In this document: positions 53,197-61,318 of the stretch, piece by piece | How positions within the stretch are numbered: the first letter of the stretch is position 1 | Layout of the letters: every line of letters begins with the position of its first letter | Assembly: GCF_003049525.1 (NCBI RefSeq) | Contig: NZ_PYWL01000001.1 | Location: forward strand, 806,001-870,000 | Direction: 5' to 3' | DNA length: 64,000 nt | Source: Lysinibacillus fusiformis | Lineage (GTDB): Bacteria; Bacillota; Bacilli; Bacillales_A; Planococcaceae | Translations under genes and position numbers: made by a program | Notes under the pieces: generated by a model | What the model was told of the DNA's origin: nothing | What the model saw: only the letters and a program-made list of their open reading frames with translations | Database searches by the model: none

Positions 53197-53515
53197 TTAA
53201 CAAAAAAAGTACTACCTTTCATATCACATGTTCATTAGAGTTTGCTTGCATCTGAAAATGTGCATTTTTAGTACACTTTCGTTCTATTTGTTTTCATTAT
53301 ACTACATTTAAAATTAAACTAATTCATCTATATTCGGTCGCTTGGTCGCTTTTTGGTCTCCTTTAGTCGCCTGATTTTATTATTAAGACCGTCTTAATTA
53401 GGCGGTCTTTTTTAACTTTCAGAAACGAAAATAGACCACCCATTTATTGAGTGGTCAGAATTTAAAATAAATTAAATATTCAATTCGAAAAAAATGTATC
53501 AACTCAAGCAATTTT
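53197..53515. other. Chromosome-prophage boundary region without genes
   Basis: No gene is visible. Four degenerate tandem units based on GGTCGC (53336-53371) precede an isolated plus-strand terminator at 53385-53414. A further hairpin (53434-53456) probably ends the minus-strand gene at 53516. One att site of the prophage may lie here. Confidence 0.5.
53385..53414 (+). terminator. Orphan plus-strand terminator
   Basis: Stem AAGACCG/CGGTCTT followed by a T-run. No plus-strand gene lies upstream for more than a kilobase, so it may end a small RNA. Confidence 0.7.
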
Positions 53516-54259
53516 TTAATCCTTATAATTCAAATAAGATGGTTCCATTTTATCTGATTTAGTTATTGGTTCTTTACTTCCTGTATATTTGTGTAAATCT
53601 TTAGGATACACTCTTTCTTCTGTCGGGAGATGATATTCAGGTTTTATAGTATAAGAACTTCCACTTGTCAAATCGTCCCACACGAATGGAATTAAAACAA
53701 ACTTCCAATTATTTACCTTTATCCACTCTCTTTCAGATTCTGTATAAATTTCTAATGTTAAATCAACATTATTTTGAATTACAGGATCATCCCATCTAGT
53801 TTCTAATACAATATTTTTATTTACTGTATTTTTCGGTAGTATGACAAAAGGCATCCAATCGCTTGTGCATGCCTCTTCTATCCAATCAAAACGATTCTTA
53901 GTGATATTTCTAAAATTATCTATTTCCCATATTGGAAGGAGAATTTCTTTATTATTCGGAATAGGCAAATCCGGATAACTAATACACAGTCTTACACCCA
54001 AAATCTTTCCTGGCTTCGCACCATCGTTTGAAATACTAATAGGTAAATAGAAACTAGGTATAAACCATTCTTTATTCTCACTCTTGATTGGATAAATCCG
54101 TACATTAAGATCGCCTACTGTTATAATTGGCTTAAATTTCGATAAATGCGATTTGAATAAAGTTGTTAAAGAAACACTTAAAGCTAATGTAGCTATTACT
54201 ACAGATAAAATATAAGCAATTACTGGGATTTGCATTTTTTCTATCATCTCCAAAATCAT
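53516..54259 (-). CDS. Unknown single-pass membrane protein
   Basis: This 247-residue protein has one N-terminal membrane helix (about 12-32) followed by a globular, mainly beta region with KPIITVGDLNVRIYPI and YLPISISNDGAKPGKILGVRLC. The second resembles an immunoglobulin-like transport-accessory fold. No family is recognised. Codon use is more A+T-rich than neighbouring core genes, and it lies at the edge of the prophage, so it may be a lysogenic conversion gene. Confidence 0.65.
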   Translation of the reverse strand: MILEMIEKMQIPVIAYILSVVIATLALSVSLTTLFKSHLSKFKPIITVGDLNVRIYPIKSENKEWFIPSFYLPISISNDGAKPGKILGVRLCISYPDLPIPNNKEILLPIWEIDNFRNITKNRFDWIEEACTSDWMPFVILPKNTVNKNIVLETRWDDPVIQNNVDLTLEIYTESEREWIKVNNWKFVLIPFVWDDLTSGSSYTIKPEYHLPTEERVYPKDLHKYTGSKEPITKSDKMEPSYLNYKD

Positions 54260-54357
54260 TTTTCATTTAATTCACTTTTTTGTTGGTGGATAAATTACCC
54301 AATATCATTATAGTATAGATATAGTACATTTTATAGAAACTTTAAAATTATTTTATA

Positions 54358-54522
54358 TCAACCCACGATATACCCAACCTTGCGAGGCATGACCACAGAC
54401 TTTTTACCAACAGGTTTACTAACATTTGTGGATGCCTTTTTGAATTTCATTTCCTCATATTGGTCATCTAAATCAAAAATCGATAATTGCCCTTGTTGCT
54501 CCATATATTCAAAATGCGTCAT
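54358..54522 (-). CDS. Short phage accessory protein
   Basis: This 54-residue gene starts at ATG 54522 after AAAGGGG, 14 bases beyond the HTH gene stop. The N-terminal half is acidic (QLSIFDLDDQYEEMKFKK) and the C-terminal half basic (KPVGKKSVVMPRKVG). No family is recognised. Spacing suggests an operon with 54537-55427. Confidence 0.6.
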   Translation of the reverse strand: MTHFEYMEQQGQLSIFDLDDQYEEMKFKKASTNVSKPVGKKSVVMPRKVGYIVG

Positions 54523-54536
54523 GTTCTATTCCCCTT

Positions 54537-55427
54537 TCACCATTCAAGCCAGTTTTCTAATTTTGGTCTACTACATAATTCCGAACGACTATCACGCTCA
54601 TTCAGCCAGTTATAAAAAGGTACTGGACGTTCTCTTTTAGCTGTTTCTTCTATAGATGATGATTCACTAAGCTTCATACTAGAACGCTCTACAGCCTTGT
54701 TATAAGCTCCTACAAATACAGCTCTTATTGTGCTTGTAACTGTCAGAATACCTTCTTTAATATCCATAGCAATTTTAAATAGCACGTTCTTAGCTTTTAT
54801 AAAGTCACGTGCATTTTGAACCTGAGTAGCTAATACAACTTTGTGCAATTCGTCTTTCAAATTATCAGCTAATGGCAAGCTATTCATGAAGTCGAATAGC
54901 ATCACCTGGTATTCATTCATGTATTCCTTTTTCTTTTCAGCTTGCAAAGCTAATTCATTTTCAAGACTCATAATATTATTTGCTTGTTTAGAACTTAAAA
55001 GATTAAAAGAGTTTAAAGATAGGTTTTCAGATTGTTGCGCTTCAACCTTACTCTCGCAATGCTTTCCATCTTTTTCACGCTCGGACATTGACGGTGGGAC
55101 ATTGTAAGGCAAAATAATGTAGATGCTTGCTCCTTGCCCACCCTTGCTTTTTACAGTCGTTTCTTTCTTAACGATCCCTAACGATTCCAGTTTTGAAATA
55201 GCTCGGTAAACCGTCTTTGTGCTGATCTCCAATGCTGCAGCAATTGTGGCAGCTTTCAAATGACAAGCTCCTGGATTCTCTAAGCTATGAGAAGCAAGCT
55301 TGAAAACGATGGCACGTTCTGATTCCGTTAAATCGTAGTAATAAGCAGCCATGTGATTTTCTACAGCTGCGTCCATATCTTCTATTGATTCAAATGTTGT
55401 GTATTGTGCTAAGTATTCAAACGCCAT
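54537..55427 (-). CDS. HTH replication-type phage/plasmid protein
   Basis: This 296-residue protein has an N-terminal winged helix (about 36-95, ESERAIVFKLASHSLEN and AALEISTKTVYRAISKLES) of MarR/DnaD-like type, a Gln/Ser linker and a helical C-terminus ending PFYNWLNERD. Similar proteins occur on Bacillus plasmids and prophages as putative replication or regulatory factors. ATG 55427 follows GGTGGTG. Divergent from the small HTH gene at 55595. Confidence 0.65.
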   Translation of the reverse strand: MAFEYLAQYTTFESIEDMDAAVENHMAAYYYDLTESERAIVFKLASHSLENPGACHLKAATIAAALEISTKTVYRAISKLESLGIVKKETTVKSKGGQGASIYIILPYNVPPSMSEREKDGKHCESKVEAQQSENLSLNSFNLLSSKQANNIMSLENELALQAEKKKEYMNEYQVMLFDFMNSLPLADNLKDELHKVVLATQVQNARDFIKAKNVLFKIAMDIKEGILTVTSTIRAVFVGAYNKAVERSSMKLSESSSIEETAKRERPVPFYNWLNERDSRSELCSRPKLENWLEW

Positions 55428-55594
55428 CGTTTTCACCACCTAAAAAGGAATTAATTAAAACCTATTAGTTATAATATAAACCTTAATAATTATAAAATCA
55501 ATTATTTTTATAACTTTTTAGTTATTTTTAATTCCCATTAAGGATTGATTAATATATAATGTGATTAAGAACAATAAACGAGAGGTGAAATTCA

Positions 55595-55804
55595 ATGAGC
55601 ATGGCTGAAAAAATTCGAATGCTTTTAGCTAAAGAAGATAAAAATTTGACTGAGTTAGCTGAGTTATTGGGTACTTCACAACCGAATCTTTGGAAGAAAA
55701 TGAAAAGAGATAATTTCAGCGAAAAAGAGTTAGTAGAAATTGCTGAGGCAATGGGCGTTAAGTTTGAGGCTAATTTTGTATATGAAGATGGATCTAAGAT
55801 TTAA
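55595..55804 (+). CDS. Small XRE/Cro-type DNA-binding protein
   Basis: This 69-residue helix-turn-helix protein (KIRMLLAKEDKNLTELAELL, GTSQPNLWKKMKRD) is of lambda repressor-like fold without other domains. The ATG follows GAGAGGTG. It lies across a divergent promoter region from the HTH gene at 54537-55427 and may regulate it. A terminator follows at 55806. Confidence 0.8.
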   Translation: MSMAEKIRMLLAKEDKNLTELAELLGTSQPNLWKKMKRDNFSEKELVEIAEAMGVKFEANFVYEDGSKI

Positions 55805-55805
55805 A

Positions 55806-55835
55806 ACAGATAACTAATAGTTGTCTGTCTTTTTT
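55806..55835 (+). terminator. Terminator of the XRE gene
   Basis: Nine-bp stem ACAGATAAC/GTTGTCTGT with one wobble pair, then CTTTTTT. Confidence 0.8.
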
Positions 55836-55899
55836 ATATGTACTATTGGCAAGATTTTCTATAGAATGAAATTACAATTATCTGTAAGGAGTGCATGAC

Positions 55900-56421
55900 A
55901 TGGACACTATCGCTGAAACAATCAAATTTGCTGGCTTTGGTAAGAAGAAAGCAATGGCTAAACAAATTCAAATGTTCGATGATCGATTAACTGAACAAGG
56001 TGAAACGCTACTAGCTGTGTGTGCTTCTGTTAAAGGCATCAAACAGCTTTATGTAACTGACAAACGTATTTTATTACATGAAATTAAAGGCATTGTTTCA
56101 AACGATGAAAGAAGCATTCCTTTATCATCAATTAGCAGTATTAACATTTCTAATAAGCTTGTTTACTCTACTATCGAAATCGTATCTACTGGAAATAAAG
56201 CAATCATTGACGATGTGCCAGCGCATATAGCACTTGAAATTAAGAGTGGGATTGAGAACCTTAAAGCAATGGCAAAAACATCTTCTTCACCTGCTGCTAA
56301 ACAGGAAAAGGACATGTACGATGTAGCCGATGAAATTCGAGAATTGAAAGATTTATTAGATGATGGGATATTAACGCAAGATGAATTTGACGCGAAGAAA
56401 AAGCAATTGTTAGGAATCTAG
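55900..56421 (+). CDS. bPH and SHOCT domain protein
   Basis: This 173-residue protein has a bacterial pleckstrin-homology-like domain (about 30-115, LLAVCASVKGIKQLYVTDKR; IPLSSISSINI) and a C-terminal SHOCT motif (about 140-173, ELKDLLDDGILTQDEFDAKK). SHOCT segments are found next to many phage and membrane proteins and may mediate oligomerisation. ATG 55900 is eight bases from AAGGAG. A palindromic terminator follows. Confidence 0.78.
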   Translation: MDTIAETIKFAGFGKKKAMAKQIQMFDDRLTEQGETLLAVCASVKGIKQLYVTDKRILLHEIKGIVSNDERSIPLSSISSINISNKLVYSTIEIVSTGNKAIIDDVPAHIALEIKSGIENLKAMAKTSSSPAAKQEKDMYDVADEIRELKDLLDDGILTQDEFDAKKKQLLGI

Positions 56422-56444
56422 TCACTCAATTGAGTGGCTTTTTT
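56421..56444 (+). terminator. Terminator of the bPH-SHOCT gene
   Basis: The palindrome CACTCAATTGAGTG followed by GCTTTTTT. Confidence 0.75.
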
Positions 56445-56515
56445 CTTTTGATATAGAAATCATTTGATTTATATTTCATATGATTTATAATGTACTTAAA
56501 AAAGGAGTGTTAGGC

Positions 56516-56731
56516 ATGAAACTTACAGATAAAGTTGAGGCGGTTGTTAAGGCTGCACAGGATGCTAAAAATGGCGAAGGTGAACATACATCATATCGTA
56601 TCTTTAAAGAGTGTGGACTTACACAAGGCGCAATTAAACGTTATGTAGATGGTGTTAGTGACATCAGTCGTATGGGCTTAGGCGTAGCTGAAAAACTTGG
56701 CGAATACTATGATAATCACCTTTCAAAATAA
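56516..56731 (+). CDS. Short phage protein, HTH-like
   Basis: This 71-residue protein starts at ATG 56516 after AAAGGAG. The segment YRIFKECGLTQGAIKRYVDG reads like a helix-turn-helix, and the protein is helical throughout. No family is recognised; a small regulator is the best guess. Confidence 0.6.
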   Translation: MKLTDKVEAVVKAAQDAKNGEGEHTSYRIFKECGLTQGAIKRYVDGVSDISRMGLGVAEKLGEYYDNHLSK

Positions 56732-56810
56732 ATTAAAAAACTTTTATAAATCACTTGATTTATATACATCACTTGATATATAATAAGAGTATAGAAAGGA
56801 GGTGAACAAA

Positions 56811-56957
56811 GTGGATTATGATAAGGTTCTAGCTTATCTAGTAGCTATCGCAACTGTGCTTAACTTACTAACAAGTTCTGCAAAAAACATTAGCGATATG
56901 AAAAATAAGCCAAAACAAAAGCGACGCCCCTCTAGCAAGAAGAAACGTCGCAAATAG
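56811..56957 (+). CDS. 48-residue hydrophobic peptide with polybasic tail
   Basis: GTG 56811 is preceded by AAAGGAGGTG at a spacing of about six. The product has one hydrophobic segment (YLVAIATVLNLLTSS) and a tail of Lys/Arg repeats (KQKRRPSSKKKRRK). The layout resembles small membrane-active or nucleic-acid-binding phage peptides. The strong ribosome binding site argues that it is translated. Confidence 0.6.
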   Translation: MDYDKVLAYLVAIATVLNLLTSSAKNISDMKNKPKQKRRPSSKKKRRK

Positions 56958-56963
56958 TCAAGC

Positions 56964-56985
56964 GAAGGAGGTTAGCCCCTCCTTC
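56964..56985 (+). other. Hairpin burying a GGAGG sequence
   Basis: Perfect eight-bp stem GAAGGAGG/CCTCCTTC with a six-base loop just after the 48-residue gene and ahead of the membrane gene at 57014, which has no visible ribosome binding site of its own. Confidence 0.55.
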
Positions 56986-57013
56986 CCTATAATCTTATCA
57001 CATCCATTAAATT

Positions 57014-57190
57014 ATGAAAAATATCGGATATGTGGCTGCCTTAGCATTTGCTTTGTATATCTTAACTGACATGGTTAACTGGAAGGAACCAAAGTTTTTT
57101 GATTACTCAATGATAGTCATTTATTCATTATGCTTAGTTTTAGTCATTGTTAACATCGTAGTATATTTCAAAAAGAAAAGATGCAGCTAA
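57014..57190 (+). CDS. Small two-helix membrane protein
   Basis: This 58-residue frame (MKNIGYVAALAFALYILTDM...) has two hydrophobic helices and a basic C-terminus (FKKKRCS). No Shine-Dalgarno sequence precedes the ATG directly, so it may depend on coupling to the upstream peptide gene or be unexpressed. Confidence 0.45.
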   Translation: MKNIGYVAALAFALYILTDMVNWKEPKFFDYSMIVIYSLCLVLVIVNIVVYFKKKRCS

Positions 57191-57229
57191 GGAGCTTCAA
57201 CCGAAGTATAAACCGTATGACGAATAAAC

Positions 57230-57274
57230 AAAAAAGATCCAGGTACTCACTTTCAATTGAGCGCCTGGTCTTTA
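57230..57274. terminator. Bidirectional terminator with a stop codon in the loop
   Basis: Stem AAAGATCCAGG..CTCA with TTGAG..CCTGGTCTTT. The TGA of the minus-strand gene (57253-57255) lies in the loop. Confidence 0.75.
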
Positions 57275-57609
57275 TTTTGGTGACTGATTAATAATTTTTC
57301 TACCTGAGTTTTCAAAGCCATATTAGCATATCTGAGTACCACATCATTCCCTGCTGTAGCTATATGCACGTCACTAAAATATTCGTCTATTTTTTCGACC
57401 TTTACCAATCTTATTTTCTCTTTTGCCAACAACCTTTTTGAATTGTAATAATCTTGGGTTATGTCATTTAGTAACCTTTCGAGGATTGGTAAATAAACTT
57501 TACTCATTTTCAAATTTTCTATTACAGGGAAGTCACGTTGCAATGATTGAACTGCCATTTCTAGAATTAAAAATTTATGAAAAAGTTTCCGTTGTTCAGG
57601 TTTCAGCAT
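57253..57609 (-). CDS. Unknown phage accessory protein
   Basis: This 118-residue helical protein (MLKPEQRKLFHKFLILEMAV; VYLPILERLLNDITQDYYNS) is not recognised. Its ATG overlaps the stop of the upstream gene (ATGCTGA), so the two are coupled. It lies downstream of a small beta-rich WYL-like protein, an arrangement seen in Bacillus prophages and plasmids. Confidence 0.65.
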   Translation of the reverse strand: MLKPEQRKLFHKFLILEMAVQSLQRDFPVIENLKMSKVYLPILERLLNDITQDYYNSKRLLAKEKIRLVKVEKIDEYFSDVHIATAGNDVVLRYANMALKTQVEKLLISHQNKDQALN

Positions 57610-57830
57610 ACAACCGAACGATCCTTGTGGCTGATTGGAACAACTGCTAATACACTATCAATCATAAATGTGCGCTTGGCTTGCCTTGTAAAACAATACG
57701 CCTGAAACGAATCACCAGCAATTTTAATAATCTTGATATGCCTTTTTGACACGTTACCGTCCTTAGCCATGTACATCATATTTAATAATTGGTTCCGTTG
57801 CATTGCTTTAATTAGTTGTTCTTTCATCAT
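57603..57830 (-). CDS. Small WYL-like beta-barrel protein
   Basis: This 75-residue protein starts at ATG 57830 after GAGGGG. After a short helix it reads LLNMMYMAKDGNVSKRHIKI, DSFQAYCFTRQAKRTFMIDSVLAV, which resembles a single WYL-type Sm-like barrel (AYCxxRxxxRTFxxDxIL). Stand-alone WYL-like proteins may bind nucleotides or nucleic acid; the function is not known. Confidence 0.65.
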   Translation of the reverse strand: MMKEQLIKAMQRNQLLNMMYMAKDGNVSKRHIKIIKIAGDSFQAYCFTRQAKRTFMIDSVLAVVPISHKDRSVVC

Positions 57831-57912
57831 TCCACACCCCTCAAATAAGAACATTCGTTTGTATTATTTTAGAACAGACGTTTGCATTTTGACAAGTATT
57901 AATTTGTGGAAA

Positions 57913-57948
57913 TAAAAAAAGCCCATTACCAATTAAGGTAACAGGCTT
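57913..57948 (-). terminator. Terminator of the lysis genes
   Basis: Imperfect 11-bp stem AGCCTGTTACC/GGTAATGGGCT followed by a T-run on the minus strand. Confidence 0.75.
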
Positions 57949-57954
57949 CTGCTG

Positions 57955-58623
57955 TTAAGCGCTACGTTGTGCAATGATAATCTTCAATCCTTCAAAATCA
58001 CCACTTGTCATAGTTCCATTATCGAATTTTTCAAGCCATGACTTATCAATCACCTTTTTGTCTACGGCTTGTTGAATATAATCACGTACTGCAGCTTTTG
58101 CGGTTGTGCTTGTGAATTTCATAATATCATCATCCTTTTCCGTTTGTTGTGGTTTATCCTCTACAATAAGCTGTACTCTTACAGCACTACTTGTTGGCAC
58201 AATTACTTGTCCTTCTAATTTGTAGCCTGCAGGAATCTTCCATGTTGTAGGAATTTCAAAATGTGGCGCATCGTACTTTCCTGCCTCCCAATATCCACCC
58301 CATTCAATGCCTAGCTTTTTAGCAATTGCCCCCACCTTTGATAAGGTAGAAATATCATATAAATTCCGCGGTGGTGCTACAGCAATATCCCAGGCTCTAC
58401 GTGATGTATGATTACTATTGCGTGTCCATGTAACTACTTGCCCTGGTCGTGTTCGCCCTTGTTCATATAAGTAATTTTGGCGAGCTTGGCTGCGGTATGT
58501 CTCTGTGATAAAAATGTCTACAATGCCAGCTTTGAAGCATTCCTGAAAAAGTAATTGACAAGCTGTTTGAGTAGCTGCAGTTAATTCGCTTAAATCTCGG
58601 CATGTTTGAGTTACGCTTGTCAT
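57955..58623 (-). CDS. Phage endolysin, M15 L-Ala-D-Glu peptidase type
   Basis: This 222-residue endolysin has an M15/VanY-like peptidase domain (about 10-125) with zinc ligands His72 and Asp79 (NHTSRRAWD) and His121 (APHFE). It should cut the L-Ala-D-Glu bond in peptidoglycan stem peptides, as CwlK and Listeria Ply500 do. A C-terminal helical region (about 168-222) may target the wall. There is no signal peptide, so release depends on the holin, which overlaps it by four bases. Confidence 0.9.
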   Translation of the reverse strand: MTSVTQTCRDLSELTAATQTACQLLFQECFKAGIVDIFITETYRSQARQNYLYEQGRTRPGQVVTWTRNSNHTSRRAWDIAVAPPRNLYDISTLSKVGAIAKKLGIEWGGYWEAGKYDAPHFEIPTTWKIPAGYKLEGQVIVPTSSAVRVQLIVEDKPQQTEKDDDIMKFTSTTAKAAVRDYIQQAVDKKVIDKSWLEKFDNGTMTSGDFEGLKIIIAQRSA

Positions 58624-59024
58624 TTAACCTCACCCTCTCCTGTTTTATCCTTCACGATTGCTAAAATATTTTTAATGAAGTCAGGCATCGGCAAGCCCAT
58701 CTTTGTTCCATTCTCTGTGATTGAAATGAATTCTAGTACACAAAATGCAATGGCTGCCCCATCCCCTGCGTACTCAATGCCAGGAATCACAACGGATAAT
58801 AAGTAAACAGAACCAACTAGCATTAAATAATAAATTTTTCGAATGATACCGTTAAAGCCTGTACGACTGTTTAAATTTTGATTAACGATACCGCCCATAA
58901 TTCCTGTAAGGTAATCAATAGCCATAAAGCCAATCAAAACAGTAACAGCCATTCCTAGACCATCCACTGAATATGAAATGATTGTGCCTATTGTTCCACT
59001 TACTACAGCAATCCATTTTTCCAT
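58620..59024 (-). CDS. Phage holin, phi-LC3/Cph1 type
   Basis: This 134-residue membrane protein starts at ATG 59024 after AAGGGAAG. Three hydrophobic segments and the sequence GFMAIDYLTGIMGGIVNQNLNSRTGFNGIIRK identify the toxin-secretion/phage-lysis holin family. It forms pores to release the endolysin. ATGA overlaps the endolysin start. Confidence 0.9.
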   Translation of the reverse strand: MEKWIAVVSGTIGTIISYSVDGLGMAVTVLIGFMAIDYLTGIMGGIVNQNLNSRTGFNGIIRKIYYLMLVGSVYLLSVVIPGIEYAGDGAAIAFCVLEFISITENGTKMGLPMPDFIKNILAIVKDKTGEGEVK

Positions 59025-59082
59025 ATGAACACTTCCCTTTTCCCAATATAAAAGCCCCCCACAATGGCTGTGAAAGGCATAA

Positions 59083-59106
59083 AAAATAGCACTGCTCGCA
59101 CAGTGC
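59083..59106 (-). terminator. Terminator upstream of the holin
   Basis: Stem GCACTG/CAGTGC with a six-base loop, then TATTTTTT on the minus strand. Confidence 0.7.
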
Positions 59107-59151
59107 ATTTCTTCAGTCTTGTTGTATTGCACTATTAGCATCAAAATTGAA

Positions 59152-59286
59152 TTATCCCTGTAAACTTAAGAAGAATACAGTTAAAAAACTAATTTGCGCT
59201 ATTTTCATGTGCATTGGTATATCTTTATCAAAGGCTACAGCCCCTAATATAAATAACATTGTTAAATTAGTTAATATATTATTCAC
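59152..59286 (-). CDS. Possible 44-residue hydrophobic phage peptide
   Basis: GTG 59286 overlaps a strong AAAGGAGGTG; an internal ATG at 59259 would give 35 residues (MLFILGAVAFDKDIPMHMK...). Two hydrophobic stretches flank a charged turn. The placement before the holin suits a lysis accessory, but the start signal is awkward. Confidence 0.35.
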   Translation of the reverse strand: MNNILTNLTMLFILGAVAFDKDIPMHMKIAQISFLTVFFLSLQG

Positions 59287-59397
59287 CTCCTTTCTGCTTT
59301 GTATATATTAATAATACATAAACAAAAATTATTAGTGAACATCACGCCTGCTTGACCTTGCTTTACCTATATTTTAACAATAAAAATAACGCTAGCT

Positions 59398-59520
59398 TAA
59401 TGCTGCGTCTACTTGTTTTTCATTATCGAGTAATGCTCGAACGGCTTCTCGCCAAAGTAACGGCACCTGGTCAACTGTTCGCAAATTCATTTTAATTAAA
59501 TCCCAATATAGTTTGGCCAT
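59398..59520 (-). CDS. XkdX-like short tail protein
   Basis: This 40-residue protein (MAKLYWDLIKMNLRTVDQVP, then LWREAVRALLDNE) fits the XkdX/CD1375 family of short proteins found after tail fibre genes in PBSX-like phages. Its ATG overlaps the upstream stop (TAATG). It was found by direct reading. Confidence 0.75.
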
Positions 59521-59855
59521 TATAAAACCTCCTTAGATGCTACTAATTCCGCCACTTCCGCAATAGCTAATTGATTTTCTATTTTGTCTTGCTGTTGTGC
59601 CTCTGCTGATTCAGCTATAGCTAACTTCAATTGTTGTGTTTCCTCTTGTAAGAGTTCTAATGCTGTTTTAGGAATATCAGTGTACTCATAATATAACAAC
59701 TTTGTTTCTTTGTCGTAAAACATTTCGTGCGTTTTACCTGGTATGTTTTCCGGTTGCGGAAAAGTACTCATGTCATATTCGACCGCAATTTCTCCGAACG
59801 AAAACGCGGCTACTACTTTGACTTTCGTTGCTTCTGTATTTTCAATGATAATCAT
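59520..59855 (-). CDS. Phage tail-associated protein of unknown role
   Basis: This 111-residue protein starts at ATG 59855 after GGAGGAC. The N-terminal half is beta-rich (MIIIENTEATKVKVVAAFSF; YDKETKLLYYEY), and the C-terminal half is a Gln/Glu-rich coiled coil (LLQEETQQLKLAIAESAEAQ). By position it corresponds to XkdW-type proteins between fibre and XkdX, but sequence similarity is not evident. Confidence 0.65.
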   Translation of the reverse strand: MIIIENTEATKVKVVAAFSFGEIAVEYDMSTFPQPENIPGKTHEMFYDKETKLLYYEYTDIPKTALELLQEETQQLKLAIAESAEAQQQDKIENQLAIAEVAELVASKEVL

Positions 59856-59905
59856 GTTGTGTCCTCCTTTTTTGTGCCCGCTATACATTTATTTTAGGGA
59901 GTAAG

Positions 59906-61318
59906 TTACCACGATAAGATAACGAGACCGTCTGCGCCTTTACCGCCATTAATAGTGCCCGTTGAGTTAGTATTACCTCCCGCGCCTCCTGCACCTGCTC
60001 GCGAACCTGCGGCTATGGTACTTACACCGTTGCTTCCCGATCCTCCATTCCCTGCGCCTCCGCGTCCACCATTCCACATTGCATATGTTTGAAGCGCGGG
60101 ATTTCCAGACTCATAATAAGCGCCACCTTGAGAACTTTGACCTGGACTTAGACCAGGGGCGCAATCACTAGGGGATGTACCACCCGCACCACCCCACATA
60201 CTAATGGTGTAACATCCGAAACCACCCTCGAAAGACCGCTGTAGTGTGGATGCGTAAGCGATGGTTAGGGCTTGTGATTTACTAATCCACGGCATTGGTA
60301 CGCCACTTGTTATACCGCCTGTAGTTCCTGTTGCTTCAAACAAACCACCATAACCACCATAACCGCCGCCGTCGGCTCTACCACCCGTCCCGCCTCCTCC
60401 AGCGTGTGCATAAAAGTTTTGAGATTGAGCACCTAGTATGGACGTAGTGCCTCCGGCTGAACCTGGACTGGCTGTAAAACCACTAGTGAGAACCCCGTTC
60501 CCGCCAGCTCCGCCAGCTCCTACATTGACAGTTAATGTTTGACCAGGTTTAACCCACAACAATATTTCTTTGAAACCGCCACTTCCACCGCCACCGCCGC
60601 CATACTTGTCACTGTGTTGCGCTCCGCCACCGCCACCACCAGCGCCCCACATTTTAGCTAAAATACGCGTTACACCTTGTGGAACAGTGAAAGTATAACT
60701 ACCAGCTGTGTTAAACTCTCGGTAAGACTGTGTGCCTATCTCCCCGCTTTCACTTTGTAATAGAAAATTTCCGTTGTTTGGCAGTATTCGGACGGTAACA
60801 TACTGATTATAAGGGAACTCGCCAGGTGTCCATGAAGCTGACCCGTTAGTTTTGACGATGTGGCGATTCCCTAGACCGTTAACATTAATTGTTACTTGAC
60901 CGTTAGCATTAGCACCTAAAGAGTTATAGAAAGTGACGCATAACCCGCTTTTGTAGGATGTAATATCAGCATTAATTGTGGCTGTGATATTGTTAACCGT
61001 GCCCCCTACGGCTGTCGCATAGTAGTTATGGCTAGTAATATCGTCCTTATGGGTTTTCAAAGCCGTGTCAATAGCTGCAGTCTGCTGATCCGTATACTCT
61101 TTAGCATTTGTTTCAACATCATTAACCGTTTGTTTAATCTCATTAATCGCCCCTGCTAGCGTCTTATCATTTGTTTCTAAATCAGGAATCGATGCACTTC
61201 CCTCCTGCAATTCACTTACTGCAGTGTCCAATACATCCATGTTGTCGTTTAGATCCTGGACATTTATGCTGTCTGTTAAATCAGGCTTTTTTAAATTTAA
61301 TTTTGGCGTAAGTTGCAT
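59906..61318 (-). CDS. Phage tail fibre with glycine-rich tip
   Basis: This 470-residue fibre has an N-terminal attachment segment (MQLTPKLNLKKPDLTDSINV, then DLNDNMDVLDTAV), a short coiled coil, a beta-rich shaft (about 95-200) and a C-terminal domain with many Gly runs (for example GAGGGGGGAQHSDKYGGGGG). The start FNTAGSYTFTVPQGVTRI marks a glycine-rich tip, which in phage adhesins folds into polyglycine helices. It probably recognises the host surface. ATG 61318 overlaps the previous stop (TGATG). Confidence 0.85.
   Translation of the reverse strand: MQLTPKLNLKKPDLTDSINVQDLNDNMDVLDTAVSELQEGSASIPDLETNDKTLAGAINEIKQTVNDVETNAKEYTDQQTAAIDTALKTHKDDITSHNYYATAVGGTVNNITATINADITSYKSGLCVTFYNSLGANANGQVTINVNGLGNRHIVKTNGSASWTPGEFPYNQYVTVRILPNNGNFLLQSESGEIGTQSYREFNTAGSYTFTVPQGVTRILAKMWGAGGGGGGAQHSDKYGGGGGGSGGFKEILLWVKPGQTLTVNVGAGGAGGNGVLTSGFTASPGSAGGTTSILGAQSQNFYAHAGGGGTGGRADGGGYGGYGGLFEATGTTGGITSGVPMPWISKSQALTIAYASTLQRSFEGGFGCYTISMWGGAGGTSPSDCAPGLSPGQSSQGGAYYESGNPALQTYAMWNGGRGGAGNGGSGSNGVSTIAAGSRAGAGGAGGNTNSTGTINGGKGADGLVILSW

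Larger units (their letters stand above)
59025..59397 (-). other. Gap between tail and lysis genes
   Basis: The gap holds a terminator for the tail transcript at 59083-59106 and one short candidate gene (59152-59286). The lysis genes would then need their own promoter or antitermination. Confidence 0.5.
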
